Positions 35,865 through 44,743 of a stretch of 64,000 bases of DNA are shown piece after piece. Position 1 is the first letter of the stretch; every line of letters starts with the position of its first letter. The translations under genes and the position numbers were made by a program. The stretch covers positions 1-64,000 of the forward strand of contig NZ_JBAFWT010000021.1 of assembly GCF_043195195.1 (NCBI RefSeq), given 5' to 3'. The stretch comes from NCEH01 sp043195195. Its GTDB lineage: Bacteria > Pseudomonadota > Alphaproteobacteria > Rhizobiales > Xanthobacteraceae. The notes beneath the pieces are model-generated. The model did no database searches. It saw only the letters and a program-made list of their open reading frames with translations, and was not told where the DNA came from.

Positions 35865-36548
35865 TCAGACCTGCTCCCAGACGCGGGGCATCTGTGCGAC
35901 CAGATCGGCGAACACGCGACCGCCCGTGGTAATATGCTCGTGCATCACCCGGCTGGCCGTCGCCCCGTCGCCCGCCAGGATCGCCGCGACGATCTGGCCA
36001 TGGTCATCATAGGAGCGCGCGATCCGACCCGGTTTCTGGAACGGATAGCGGCGGTAGACCCGCAGCCGCGCACGCATGTCTCTGATGTTGAATTCCAGAT
36101 ATTCGTTACATGTTCCGCGGTAAATTCGCTCATGTAACTGCGTGTTCGCCAAATCATATGCGGAAGAATCTCCGCTCTCCACATGTTCTGCACTGTTCGC
36201 GTGAACTTCAGCGAGCGCTCTGCGGTCTTCCGCCGACATGCGCGCCGCCGCGAGCTTGGCGGCCATGCCCTCCATCTCGGTCATGACCTCGAACATGGAG
36301 ACCACCTGCTCCACGCTCAGCACGGTGACGGTGGCGCCGCGCCGCTGGCGCAGGTCGACGAGGCCGAGGGAGGCGAGCTGGATCAGCGCCTCGCGCACCG
36401 GGGTCTTGGAGACGCCAAACCGTTCGGACAGGGGCCGTTCCTCCAGCCGCGCACCAGGGGGCAGCGCGCCGGATTCGATCTCGCCGCGGATCCATTTCGC
36501 GATCTCGCCCGTCCGATTGATCTTCTGCACCGCCGTTTCGCCCACCAA
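35865..36548 (-). CDS. GntR-family (FCD-domain) regulator
   Basis: A 227-aa regulator. The winged helix reads LPPGARLEERPLSERFGVSKTPVREAL; the C-terminal FCD domain includes DLANTQLHERIYRGTCNEYLEF with metal-site residues. The open frame begins with TTG at 36548, immediately followed by GTG at 36545; GGAAGG upstream supports a start in this place. It is divergent from the enoyl-CoA hydratase operon with A/T-rich repeats in between and is the likely regulator of both directions. Confidence 0.87.
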   Translation of the reverse strand: MVGETAVQKINRTGEIAKWIRGEIESGALPPGARLEERPLSERFGVSKTPVREALIQLASLGLVDLRQRRGATVTVLSVEQVVSMFEVMTEMEGMAAKLAAARMSAEDRRALAEVHANSAEHVESGDSSAYDLANTQLHERIYRGTCNEYLEFNIRDMRARLRVYRRYPFQKPGRIARSYDDHGQIVAAILAGDGATASRVMHEHITTGGRVFADLVAQMPRVWEQV

Positions 36549-36606
36549 GTCGCCAGATCCTTCCCTCTAACGAGTCCAAGCCGTCCGCGTCACGCCACGA
36601 CCATCA

Positions 36607-36651
36607 CATATTTTTTTTAGATTGACTCATATTTTTTTTGAAATCAAAAAA
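36607..36651. promoter_or_regulatory. A/T-tract direct repeats and inverted repeat in the GntR/ech promoter
   Basis: CATATTTTTTTT occurs at 36607-36618 and again at 36628-36639, exactly 21 bases apart (two helical turns). The second copy runs into an inverted repeat, TTTTTTGA (36634-36641), AA, TCAAAAAA (36644-36651). Such runs are striking in GC-rich DNA. They could be GntR sites, an UP element or a bent-DNA segment. Confidence 0.55.
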
Positions 36652-36657
36652 GAGGGA

Positions 36658-37482
36658 ATGACGAACGCCAACGGGCAACGACCCGCCTCTCCCTCACCCA
36701 CGCCCAGCTCCGAAGGCGGCCCGCCCACCCTGGGCGTGGCGGACGCGCAAGCCGTGATCCGGCTGAACCGGCCCCATCAGCACAACCGGTTTCAGGGTGA
36801 GGATATCGCGCGCCTCGTCGCCTTGCTGGATGCGGTGGAGGACGACCGCCGCATCCGGGTCCTGGTCTTTACCGCGCAGGGGCCGAGCTTCAGCGCGGGG
36901 TTCGACATCGGCGGCTTCGGCACCTCGGCCGTCTCGCAGCCCCACGCGTTCAGCGCGCTGTGCGACCGCGTTGAGGCGGTCAAGATCCCAACCCTCTGTG
37001 CGCTCAACGGAAGCGTCTATGGCGGCGCGACCGACTTCGCCCTGGCCTGCGACATCCGCATCGGCGTCGCGGGATCGCGCATGATGATGCCGCCAGCCCG
37101 CCTCGGCATCCAATATGCCTATGGCGGCCTGCGCCGCTATGTGGAACGCCTTGGCCCCGCCGCCGCCAAGCTGCTGATGCTGACCGGCGAGCCCATCGAC
37201 GCCGACGCCATGCTGCGCCTCGGCTTCCTGCAGGAACTGGTGGCGCCGGATGCGCTGATGGCGCGGGCCGAGACGCTTGCCGCCGCCTGCGCCGAGCGGG
37301 CGCCGGACGCGGTGCGCGGCTTGAAGGCCTCGCTCGATGCCCTGGCGCGCGGCACCGCCGATCCCGTCGAGATCCAGGCCCGCTTCGACGCCAGCCTGAC
37401 GTCAGCGGAGGCGCAGGAAGGCTTGTTGGCCTGGAAGGAAAAACGCGCGCCGGCATTCGCGGACCGGGCTGTCGCGCCCTGA
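36658..37482 (+). CDS. Enoyl-CoA hydratase/isomerase (crotonase) family protein
   Basis: A 274-aa crotonase-fold protein. The oxyanion-hole segments are FSAGFDIGGFG and LCALNGSVYGGATDFALACDIRI. Asp/Glu positions around the second helix do not allow assignment of hydratase against isomerase or hydrolase. The first 25 residues are low-complexity (SPSPTPSSEGGPP). ATG at 36658 has GAGGG only two bases upstream, an unusually close ribosome site. First gene of an operon with a binding protein, an MmsB-like dehydrogenase, a quinone oxidoreductase and an acyl-CoA ligase. Confidence 0.85.
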   Translation: MTNANGQRPASPSPTPSSEGGPPTLGVADAQAVIRLNRPHQHNRFQGEDIARLVALLDAVEDDRRIRVLVFTAQGPSFSAGFDIGGFGTSAVSQPHAFSALCDRVEAVKIPTLCALNGSVYGGATDFALACDIRIGVAGSRMMMPPARLGIQYAYGGLRRYVERLGPAAAKLLMLTGEPIDADAMLRLGFLQELVAPDALMARAETLAAACAERAPDAVRGLKASLDALARGTADPVEIQARFDASLTSAEAQEGLLAWKEKRAPAFADRAVAP

Positions 37483-37604
37483 CGGCCGCGCGGCTTCGGC
37501 ACGCAAAGACAATCATGCCCCACGACGCTCAAGAAGCCGGCGAACGCGGGGTGGAAACGAAAACGGGCGGACCTTCGTCACGCCCGAAACCTGGGAGGAT
37601 GATC

Positions 37605-38807
37605 ATGCGCCTTGGATTGATCGCCGGGGTCGCGGCAGCGTCGCTGCTCGCGCTTTCGGCCGCGAACGCCGCGGACGGCCCCGTCCGCATCGGCGTGCTG
37701 AACGACCAGTCGGGCCTCTACAGCGAGTTCGGCGGCGTCGGTTCGGTGGAGGCCGCCAAAATGGCGGTAGAGGATTTCGGCGGCAAGGTGCTCGGCCGCC
37801 CCATCGAGATCCTTTCCGCCGACCATCAGAACAAGACCGATGTCGGCGCCGCCACGGCGCGCAAATGGTTCGATGAGGAAAATGTCCTCGCCATCGCCGA
37901 TTTGACCAATTCGGCGGTCGCGCTGGCTGTGCAGGGCATGGCGAAGGAGCGCGGCAAGATCACGCTCGCGTCCGGGCCCGCCACCACGCGCCTGACCAAT
38001 GAGGATTGCTCCCCCACCGGCTTCCATTGGCCGTGGGACACCTATTCCCAGGCCGTGGGCACCGCCCGCGCGGTGCTCCAGGATGGCGGCAAGAGCTGGT
38101 ATCTCGTGGTGGTCGATTATGCATTCGGCCATCAGATGTCGGCGGATATTGCCAAGACCGTCACGGCCAACGGCGGCACGATGGTGGGCCAGGTGCGCTA
38201 TCCCACCGGCTCGGCGGATTTCTCCTCCTTCCTGCTGCAGGCACAGGGGTCAAAGGCGCAGATCATCGGCCTTGCCAACGGTGGCATGGACACCATCAAC
38301 TCGATCAAGCAGGCAGCCGAATTCGGCATCACCGACGGCGGCCAGCGTCTGGTGGGCCTCGCCATCATGATCAGCGACGTCAACGCCCTCGGCCTCAAAG
38401 CCGCCAAGGGCCTGATTGCAACCACGGCCTATTATTGGGACCGCAACGACGCCAGCCGCGCCTTCGGCGAGCGCTACATGAAGAAGACCGGCCGCATGCC
38501 GGACATGATCCAGGCCGGCGTCTATTCCTCGGTGCTGCATTATCTCAAGGCCATGCAGGCGGCCAATTCCGACGATGGCAAAGTGGTCGCCGAGAAGATG
38601 CGCGAGATGCCGGTGAACGATTTCTTCGTCACCAACGGCAAGGTTCGCGCCGACGGCCGCATGGAGCATGACATGTATCTGATCCAGGTGAAGGATCCGA
38701 GCGAATCCAAGTATCCCTGGGATTATTACAAGATCCTGCGCACCATTCCCGCCGCCGAGGCCACCATGCCGCTGTCGGAAAGCAAGTGCTCGCTGGTCAA
38801 GAAGTGA
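37605..38807 (+). CDS. ABC transporter substrate-binding protein, branched-chain amino acid (LivJ) type, second copy
   Basis: A 400-aa periplasmic protein. Signal peptide MRLGLIAGVAAASLLALSAANAA, then PVRIGVLNDQSGLYSEFGG. It is a clear paralogue of the protein at 1197-2402: shared segments include SADHQNK/AADHQNK, FLLQAQGSKA and the cysteine-bearing tails CSLVKK/CPLVKS. No permease or ATPase gene accompanies it. Its operon encodes CoA-linked enzymes, so a short branched or hydroxylated acid is a plausible ligand. ATG at 37605 is placed seven bases after GGGAGG. Confidence 0.9.
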   Translation: MRLGLIAGVAAASLLALSAANAADGPVRIGVLNDQSGLYSEFGGVGSVEAAKMAVEDFGGKVLGRPIEILSADHQNKTDVGAATARKWFDEENVLAIADLTNSAVALAVQGMAKERGKITLASGPATTRLTNEDCSPTGFHWPWDTYSQAVGTARAVLQDGGKSWYLVVVDYAFGHQMSADIAKTVTANGGTMVGQVRYPTGSADFSSFLLQAQGSKAQIIGLANGGMDTINSIKQAAEFGITDGGQRLVGLAIMISDVNALGLKAAKGLIATTAYYWDRNDASRAFGERYMKKTGRMPDMIQAGVYSSVLHYLKAMQAANSDDGKVVAEKMREMPVNDFFVTNGKVRADGRMEHDMYLIQVKDPSESKYPWDYYKILRTIPAAEATMPLSESKCSLVKK

Positions 38808-38834
38808 GCCGAACCGGCCATAAGGGGAGTTGAA

Positions 38835-39743
38835 ATGCCAAACGTGACCTTTATCGGGCTCGGCAACATGGGCCGGCCCATGAGCGCGAACCTCATCAAG
38901 GCCGGCCACACCGTCACCGGTTTCGATCTCTCGCCAGCCGCGCGCGACGCCCTTGTGGCGGCGGGCGGACGGGCAGCCGGCAGCATCGCGGAGGCGGTCG
39001 CCGGTGCCGATACCATCGTCACCATGGTGCCCACGGGCCGCCATGTGCGCGAAGTCTATGAGGGACCGGGCGGCATTCTCGCCAGCGCCCCGAAGCAGGC
39101 GATCCTCATCGACAGCTCCACCATCGATGTTGCGAGCGCGCGGGCGGTGAGCAAGGCAGCCATCGCTGCTGGGTTCGAGATGGTGGATGCTCCCGTCTCC
39201 GGGGCGGTGCCGGCGGCGGAAAGTGGCAAGCTCACCTTCATGGTCGGCGGAACGAAGGACGGCTATGCGCGCGCACTGCCGATCCTCCAGGCCATGGGCG
39301 CCAACTTCTTCCATGTGGGCGAAGCGGGCCTCGGGCAGGCGCTGAAGATCTGCAACAACATGATGGCCGGCATGAGCATGGTGGCCATCAGCGAAGTGTT
39401 CACACTGGCCGAGAAGCTCGGGCTCGACAATCAGACCGTCTATGACGTGATGACCAAATCCTCGGGCAATTGCTGGGCGCTGCAATCCTATTGCCCGGTG
39501 CCCGGCCCGGTGCCGACCTCGCCCGCCAATCGCGGCTATGACCCCGGCTTCACGGTGGCCATGATGCTGAAGGACATGCGCCTGTCCCAGCAGGAAGCGG
39601 GCGTGGGCGGCGCGGCCACGCCGCTCGCGGGTGCCGCCGCCGCGATCTATCAGACGGTGGTGGCCGCCGGCTATGGCGAACGCGACTTCAGCTATGTGTT
39701 CAACCTGCTCTCGGGGCGCATGAGCACGCCGCAAAAGGGCTGA
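38835..39743 (+). CDS. mmsB: 3-hydroxyisobutyrate dehydrogenase-family protein
   Basis: A 302-aa beta-hydroxyacid dehydrogenase. NAD motif FIGLGNMGRPMSANL; substrate motif DAPVSGAVPAAESGKLTFMVGG; catalytic Lys in GLGQALKICNNMM; C-terminal GYDPGFTVAMMLKDM. These agree well with MmsB, which oxidises 3-hydroxyisobutyrate to methylmalonate semialdehyde, though relatives act on other 3-hydroxyacids. ATG follows GGGGAGTTGAA. Second dehydrogenase step of the pathway with the enzymes around it. Confidence 0.87.
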   Translation: MPNVTFIGLGNMGRPMSANLIKAGHTVTGFDLSPAARDALVAAGGRAAGSIAEAVAGADTIVTMVPTGRHVREVYEGPGGILASAPKQAILIDSSTIDVASARAVSKAAIAAGFEMVDAPVSGAVPAAESGKLTFMVGGTKDGYARALPILQAMGANFFHVGEAGLGQALKICNNMMAGMSMVAISEVFTLAEKLGLDNQTVYDVMTKSSGNCWALQSYCPVPGPVPTSPANRGYDPGFTVAMMLKDMRLSQQEAGVGGAATPLAGAAAAIYQTVVAAGYGERDFSYVFNLLSGRMSTPQKG

Positions 39744-39825
39744 GCGGCATGCCGCATCCACGGGAAACTTTCGCGCGTGGATGCGGCGACCGTCCCGCCG
39801 CCCCAAGAAACCGGAGCAAGGCGAG

Positions 39826-40806
39826 ATGAACAAGGCGATCCGCGTCCACGAGGCCGGCGGCCCCGACGTGCTGAGGCTGGAAGACGTGGAGGTTGCCGCG
39901 CCCGGCGCCGACGAGGTGCTGCTGAGGCACACCGCCATCGGCGTCAATCTCGTGGACACTTACCACCGCTCCGTCACCTCCGGCCAATATGCCATTCCCC
40001 GTCCCGCCATCCTGGGCGTGGAGGCGGCCGGCATCGTCGAGCAGGTGGGGCCGGGCGTCACCGAATTGAAGGCGGGCGACCGGGTCGCTTATTGGAACGT
40101 GCTGGGCGCCTATGCGGAGCGGCGCACCCTTCCCGCGTGGCGGACCCTGAAGATCCCCGACGGCATCGACGACGCCACCGCCGCAGCGGCCCTGCTGAAG
40201 GGCGCGACCGCTTTCTATCTGATCCACCGCATCTATCCCGTGAAGGCTGGCGACACGATCCTGGTGCATGCGGCGGCCGGCGGGGTCGGGCGCATCCTGT
40301 GCCAATGGGCGACCCATCTCGGCGCGAAGGTGATCGGCACCGTCGGTTCCGCCGCGAAGGCCGAGATCGCCCGCGCCTCCGGCTGCGCCCATGTGGTGGT
40401 GAGCGGCGAACAGGATTTCGTCGCCGAGGCGCGGGCCTACACCCATGGCGCGGGGGTGGATGCGGTGTTCGATTCCATCGGCCGCGATACGTTCGACCAA
40501 TCGCTGGATACGCTGCGACCGCTGGGCATGATGGTGAATTTCGGCCAGGCGAGCGGCCCGGTGCCGCCGTTCGACATCAGCGTGCTGGCGCAGAAGGGCT
40601 CGCTGTTTCTCGCCAAGCCGACGCTTGCGACCTTCGTGAAGGATCGCGCCAGCATCCTCGCCTTGGCACAGGGCGTGTTCGAGGCGCTGCTGTCGTCGGC
40701 GATCAAGGTGGACATCGGCCTGACCGCACCTCTGGCGGACGTCGCGCAGGTGCATCGCGCGCTTGAGGCACGAAGCACCACCGGCTCCATCGTATTGCTG
40801 CCATGA
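39826..40806 (+). CDS. NADPH:quinone oxidoreductase (MDR, zeta-crystallin type)
   Basis: A 326-aa zinc-free medium-chain dehydrogenase. N-terminal MNKAIRVHEAGGPDVLRLEDV, cofactor motif HAAAGGVGRILCQWA, and GRDTFDQSLDTLRPLGMMVNFGQASG match QorA-type enzymes. It may reduce an enoyl or quinone compound. Its TGA overlaps the next ATG (ATGA). ATG at 39826 follows GGAGCAAGGCGAG. Confidence 0.88.
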   Translation: MNKAIRVHEAGGPDVLRLEDVEVAAPGADEVLLRHTAIGVNLVDTYHRSVTSGQYAIPRPAILGVEAAGIVEQVGPGVTELKAGDRVAYWNVLGAYAERRTLPAWRTLKIPDGIDDATAAAALLKGATAFYLIHRIYPVKAGDTILVHAAAGGVGRILCQWATHLGAKVIGTVGSAAKAEIARASGCAHVVVSGEQDFVAEARAYTHGAGVDAVFDSIGRDTFDQSLDTLRPLGMMVNFGQASGPVPPFDISVLAQKGSLFLAKPTLATFVKDRASILALAQGVFEALLSSAIKVDIGLTAPLADVAQVHRALEARSTTGSIVLLP

Positions 40807-42353
40807 ACCCTGCCAAAAACCCCGCCATGAGCCACAATCTGTTCAATTTGCTTTTTCCCGCAGCAATTGGCGGCGAGGCCTCGGCCCTCACCCTGAGCGC
40901 AGGGAACGTATGGAGCCGGGCGCGGCTCCAGGATGCTGCGGGCCGGCTCGCGCAGGTGCTGCTGAATGCTGGCGTCGCGCCGGGGGACCGGGTGGCGGCG
41001 CAGGTGGAGAAGAGCGCTCAAGCGGTCGCCCTCTATCTCGCCTGCCTGAAGGCGGGCGCGGTCTATCTGCCGCTCAACACCGCCTATACGCCGCACGAAA
41101 TGGCGGCCTTCCTCGGCGATGCGGCCCCCACCGTGTTCGTCGGCCAGCCCCACGCCATGGCGGGTCTCGCCCCCCATTTGCCGACGCACTGCGCCCGCTT
41201 CACCCTGGACGCCACCGGCTCTGGCACATTGAGCACGGCGGCTGAGGACGTCGTCCCCCTGCAGGCGAGCGTACCCCGCGCCCGCGGCGATCTCGCCGCC
41301 ATCCTCTACACCTCCGGCACCACCGGCCGCGCCAAAGGCGCCATGATTACCCATGGCAATCTCATCTTCGCCGCCGAGGCGCTCAATGACTTATGGGGCA
41401 TCACCGGCGACGACGTGCTGCTGCATGCGCTGCCCGTGTTCCATGCGCACGGCCTGTTCATCGCCATCAATTGCGCGCTCGCCGCCGGCGCGCCCATGTG
41501 GTTTCTGCCGAAATTCGCAGTGGAGCCGGTGATCGATCTCTTGCCGCGCTCCACCCTCTTCATGGGCGTGCCGACGCTCTATACGCGCCTGCTGGGCGAT
41601 GCCCGGCTGACGCACGATCTGTGCGCCCCCATGCGCTTGTTCACCAGCGGCTCGGCCCCGCTCTCGGGCGCGACGTTCGATGCGTTTCGCGCGCGCACCG
41701 GCCACGCCATTCTGGAGCGCTACGGCACCACCGAGACCGCCATCATCGCCTCCAACCCTTTGGCGGGCGAACGCATCCAGGGCACGGTGGGCTTCGCCGT
41801 GCCAGGTGTGGATGTGCGCATCTTCGGCGACGCTGGCACGGAGGTGCCGCGCGGCGAGGTGGGCGAGGTGGTGCTGCGCGGACCCAACGTCTTCGCCGGT
41901 TATTGGCGCATGCCGGAACAGACGCAGCAGGATTTTACGCTCGACGGTTTCTTTCGCACCGGCGATCTCGCCCGCATGGACGAAGAACGCCGCATCACCA
42001 TCGTCGGCCGGGCGAAAGATCTCATCATCTCCGGCGGCTACAATGTCTATCCCCGGGAAGTGGAAGCCGCCCTCGCCCGCCTCGACGGAGTTGAGGATTG
42101 CGCCGTCATCGGCGTGCCCCATCCCGATTTCGGCGAAGGCGTGATCGCGGTGGTGGAACGCCGGCCCGGCAGCCTGGGGCCTGAGCCTGAAATGCTACTC
42201 GCCGGCCTCTCGGGCGAGCTTGCCCGCTATAAGCTGCCCAAGCACGTCATCGTGCAGGACACCTTGCCCCGCAACGCCATGGGCAAGGTGCAGAAGACCG
42301 AGCTGCGCCGCCTCCATGCCGGAATTTTCCAGCATGGCGACGACCCGGCGTGA
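40803..42353 (+). CDS. Malonyl-CoA synthetase-like acyl-CoA ligase (MatB type)
   Basis: A 516-aa ANL-superfamily ligase. P-loop YTSGTTGRAKGAM; A5 ERYGTTETAI; A7-A8 FFRTGDLARMDEERRITIVGRAKDLIISGGYNVYP; A10 PRNAMGKVQKTEL. LPVFHAHGLFIAINCAL is characteristic of malonyl/methylmalonyl-CoA synthetases. Together with MmsB it would convert a branched C4 acid towards methylmalonyl-CoA, but acyl specificity is a prediction. It ends three bases before the convergent carboxypeptidase gene. Confidence 0.87.
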   Translation: MNPAKNPAMSHNLFNLLFPAAIGGEASALTLSAGNVWSRARLQDAAGRLAQVLLNAGVAPGDRVAAQVEKSAQAVALYLACLKAGAVYLPLNTAYTPHEMAAFLGDAAPTVFVGQPHAMAGLAPHLPTHCARFTLDATGSGTLSTAAEDVVPLQASVPRARGDLAAILYTSGTTGRAKGAMITHGNLIFAAEALNDLWGITGDDVLLHALPVFHAHGLFIAINCALAAGAPMWFLPKFAVEPVIDLLPRSTLFMGVPTLYTRLLGDARLTHDLCAPMRLFTSGSAPLSGATFDAFRARTGHAILERYGTTETAIIASNPLAGERIQGTVGFAVPGVDVRIFGDAGTEVPRGEVGEVVLRGPNVFAGYWRMPEQTQQDFTLDGFFRTGDLARMDEERRITIVGRAKDLIISGGYNVYPREVEAALARLDGVEDCAVIGVPHPDFGEGVIAVVERRPGSLGPEPEMLLAGLSGELARYKLPKHVIVQDTLPRNAMGKVQKTELRRLHAGIFQHGDDPA

Positions 42354-42356
42354 GCC

Positions 42357-43850
42357 TTATGCCGCGCTGGCGTAGCGGCGGATGAGGTGGGCCTTGAACA
42401 CCGAGGCATCCAGCGGCCGGCCGGTGGCGCGGGTCAGCAGCTCGTCGGTCTCATAAAGCGAACCCTGGCTGTGGATGTTTGCGCGCAGCCAGTGCAGGAG
42501 CGGCGAGAAATCGCCCTTGCCGATGCCGGGCAGGATGTCCGTATCAGCCTTGCAGGCGGCGTCGAACACCTGCGCCGCCGTCATGGCGCCCAGCGTATAG
42601 GTGGGGAAATAGCCCCAGCCGCCGCTCGGCCAGTGAATATCCTGCAGGCAGCCAAGGCGGTCATCGGGCGGCGTGACGCCGAGCAGATCCTGCATCCCGG
42701 AATTCCAGGCGGCGGGTAGCTCGGACAGCGGCATCTCATCGGCGATCAGCGCCTTTTCCAGGCGATAGCGCAGGATGACATGGGCGGGATAGGTGACCTC
42801 GTCCGCATCGACGCGGATGAAGCCGCGCTCGACCCGGGTATAGCGCCGCCACAACGCATCCGCCTCCCAGCCCGGACCGCTGCCGCCGAACGCCTCGCGC
42901 ATGATGGGGGCGGCATAGCGGATGAATTCGCGCGAGCGGCAGGCCTGCATCTCCATCAGCAGAGACTGGCTCTCATGCACGCTCATGCCGCGCGCCATGG
43001 AGACCGGCTGGCTGAGATAGGCTTGCGGGCGACCCTGCTCGTAGAGCGCATGGCCGGTTTCGTGCATCACACCCATGAGGGCGCTGGTGAAATCCGCCTC
43101 ATTGTAGCGGGTGGTGATGCGCACATCATTGTCGGCGCCGCCGCAGAAGGGATGGGTGGAGACATCGAGCCGCCCGCGCTCGAAATCGAACCCCACGATC
43201 GCCATCATCTTGAGGCCGAGTGCGCGCTGCGCCTCCACGGGGAACGGACCTTCCAGCGCCCGATCGGCGGGGCGGCTGGCCTGGATCGCCAGAACGTCCT
43301 CGGTGAAGGCGGGCAGGAAGTCGGCGAGATCGTCGAACAGGGCATCGATGCGGCTGGAATGGCCGCCCGGCTCATAATCGTTCAGCAGCGCGTCATAGGG
43401 GGAAAGGCCGAGCTTCTCGCCCTTGGCACGGCCGATCTCGCGCTGCAGTTTCAGCACTTCCCCGAGCGAAGGCAGCAGGGCCTTGAAATCGGCATCGGCG
43501 CGCGCCTGCCGCCAGATCATCTCGCAGGCCGACACCGCCTTGCTGGAAGCTTCCACCAGATCCGGCGGCAGAGCGGTCTCCACCGTCCAGATGCGGCGGA
43601 TCTCGCGCAGATTGGCTCGCTCCCAGGCGCCGAGCCCATTGTCCTTGTCGGCTTCGTCCAACAAATCGCCGATGCGCGCGTCCGTTACCATGCCGTGGCG
43701 CAGCACATGCAGCAGAGCCATGCTGTCGGAGCGGGTCCCGGCGGCGCCCTTGGGCATCATCGCCGAATTGTCCCATTGCAGGATGCCGACCGCGTTGGAC
43801 AAAGCGGCGATACGATCAAAATGAGCGGAGAGATCGGAATAGGCGGTCAT
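42357..43850 (-). CDS. Metallocarboxypeptidase, M32 (Taq) family
   Basis: A 497-aa cytoplasmic zinc carboxypeptidase. The HEXXH motif is HETGH in GVMHETGHALYEQG, with SVHESQSLLMEM supplying the third ligand and DEVTYPAHVILRYRLEKAL typical of the family. It releases C-terminal amino acids from peptides. ATG at 43850 gives the normal family length; the open frame upstream adds a Ser/Arg-rich stretch without homology. The upstream ribosome site is weak. Confidence 0.92.
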   Translation of the reverse strand: MTAYSDLSAHFDRIAALSNAVGILQWDNSAMMPKGAAGTRSDSMALLHVLRHGMVTDARIGDLLDEADKDNGLGAWERANLREIRRIWTVETALPPDLVEASSKAVSACEMIWRQARADADFKALLPSLGEVLKLQREIGRAKGEKLGLSPYDALLNDYEPGGHSSRIDALFDDLADFLPAFTEDVLAIQASRPADRALEGPFPVEAQRALGLKMMAIVGFDFERGRLDVSTHPFCGGADNDVRITTRYNEADFTSALMGVMHETGHALYEQGRPQAYLSQPVSMARGMSVHESQSLLMEMQACRSREFIRYAAPIMREAFGGSGPGWEADALWRRYTRVERGFIRVDADEVTYPAHVILRYRLEKALIADEMPLSELPAAWNSGMQDLLGVTPPDDRLGCLQDIHWPSGGWGYFPTYTLGAMTAAQVFDAACKADTDILPGIGKGDFSPLLHWLRANIHSQGSLYETDELLTRATGRPLDASVFKAHLIRRYASAA

Positions 43851-44259
43851 CACGGGGTCCCCAGCCGCGCAGGTCCGCGCGCGCCGGATTGTGATAGCCC
43901 AGTTTTTCCGTGAGCTCGACTGCGACCCGGTTGCTGCTCGGCCCTTCAGCGCCGCGATCGCCCTGGTGGAATCAGGCCAATTCCCCTGCCTGGGCCGGCA
44001 AGACCCGCACACCCGCCTTGTGACAGGCGGCCTTCAACCCCATTCTGCAGCGCGTTTTGCCGACGCCAGATTTATCGCTCTTGTATTCCGCGAGGGACCC
44101 CCCTATATTGAGCCTGTCGATAGATAGCCAGATGACTTGGCTTTGCGCCGATTTAATTCCGCGCCGAACTGAAATTCTTCTTGCCTGAAAAATGCGATTT
44201 CGACAGCGCGTGGCCTTGGCTACGCGCCAGCAGATCTATGTCTATGAAGAGGGATTCCC
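43851..44259. other. Intergenic region holding the cspA promoter and leader
   Basis: These 409 bases separate the M32 gene from cspA. The right half carries the promoter at 44081-44109 and the long cspA leader. The left half (43851-44060) contains no convincing gene. Confidence 0.5.
44081..44109 (+). promoter_or_regulatory. Sigma-70-type promoter of cspA
   Basis: TTGTAT (44081-44086) and TATATT (44104-44109) are separated by exactly 17 bases, a good housekeeping promoter and unusually AT-rich for this DNA. Transcription from about 44116 would give a leader of roughly 145 nt, as is usual for cold-shock mRNAs. Confidence 0.65.
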
Positions 44260-44472
44260 ATGTCTACGGGAACCGTGAAGTGGTTTAACGCTCAAAAGGG
44301 CTTCGGATTCATCGCGCCGGACGACGGTGGCAGCGATGCCTTCGTGCACATCAGCGCCGTCGAGCGCTCGGGTCTTGGCGACCTTCGGGAAGGCCAGAAG
44401 GTCGGCTTCGAACTCGTGCCCGATCGCAAGAGCGGCAAGATGTCGGCCGACAAGCTGACCGTTCTGGACTGA
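44260..44472 (+). CDS. cspA: Cold-shock protein (CspA family)
   Basis: A 70-aa single cold-shock domain. RNP1 is KGFGFI and RNP2 is AFVHIS; it begins STGTVKWFNAQKGFGFI, standard for the family. It binds single-stranded RNA and melts structure at low temperature or in stationary phase. The ATG follows GAAGAGGGATTCCC, and a strong promoter with a long leader lies upstream. Confidence 0.95.
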   Translation: MSTGTVKWFNAQKGFGFIAPDDGGSDAFVHISAVERSGLGDLREGQKVGFELVPDRKSGKMSADKLTVLD

Positions 44473-44670
44473 TTGCAGCGCGGCCGCCGGGTTTCCCGCC
44501 GGCCCGAAGTTCGCGAAATCTCTGAGATGCCGACCACGGATGTACTGGCAGCATCTCGATCGATCCGCGACCGCATGAAGCCTGAAGAGGCGTTTCGCGC
44601 CAAACTTGGTAAGCCAGATACGGCGCTTTGCGCCACCTGGTCCACCGGGCGACGCATTCAACGCCTCATG

Positions 44671-44704
44671 GCCCCGCACCTTTCCAGGTCGCGGGGCTTT
44701 TTTT
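44671..44704 (+). terminator. Rho-independent terminator after cspA
   Basis: GCCCCGCACC and GGTCGCGGGGC form a G/C-rich stem (one bulged base) with a 6-base loop, followed by seven T residues. It ends a transcript about 200 nt downstream of the cspA stop, leaving a long 3' untranslated region. Confidence 0.9.
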
Positions 44705-44743
44705 CGTTTGCGCCGACCTCATTCCCGGACGCAGGAGACATCC

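Noticed and set aside
43865..43960. Minus-strand stretch that can be read as NRVAVELTEKLGYHNPAR, like a GNAT acetyltransferase C-terminus
   Set aside because: Too short, no upstream domain in any frame, and overlapping the M32 gene leader; kept only as a possible decayed remnant.
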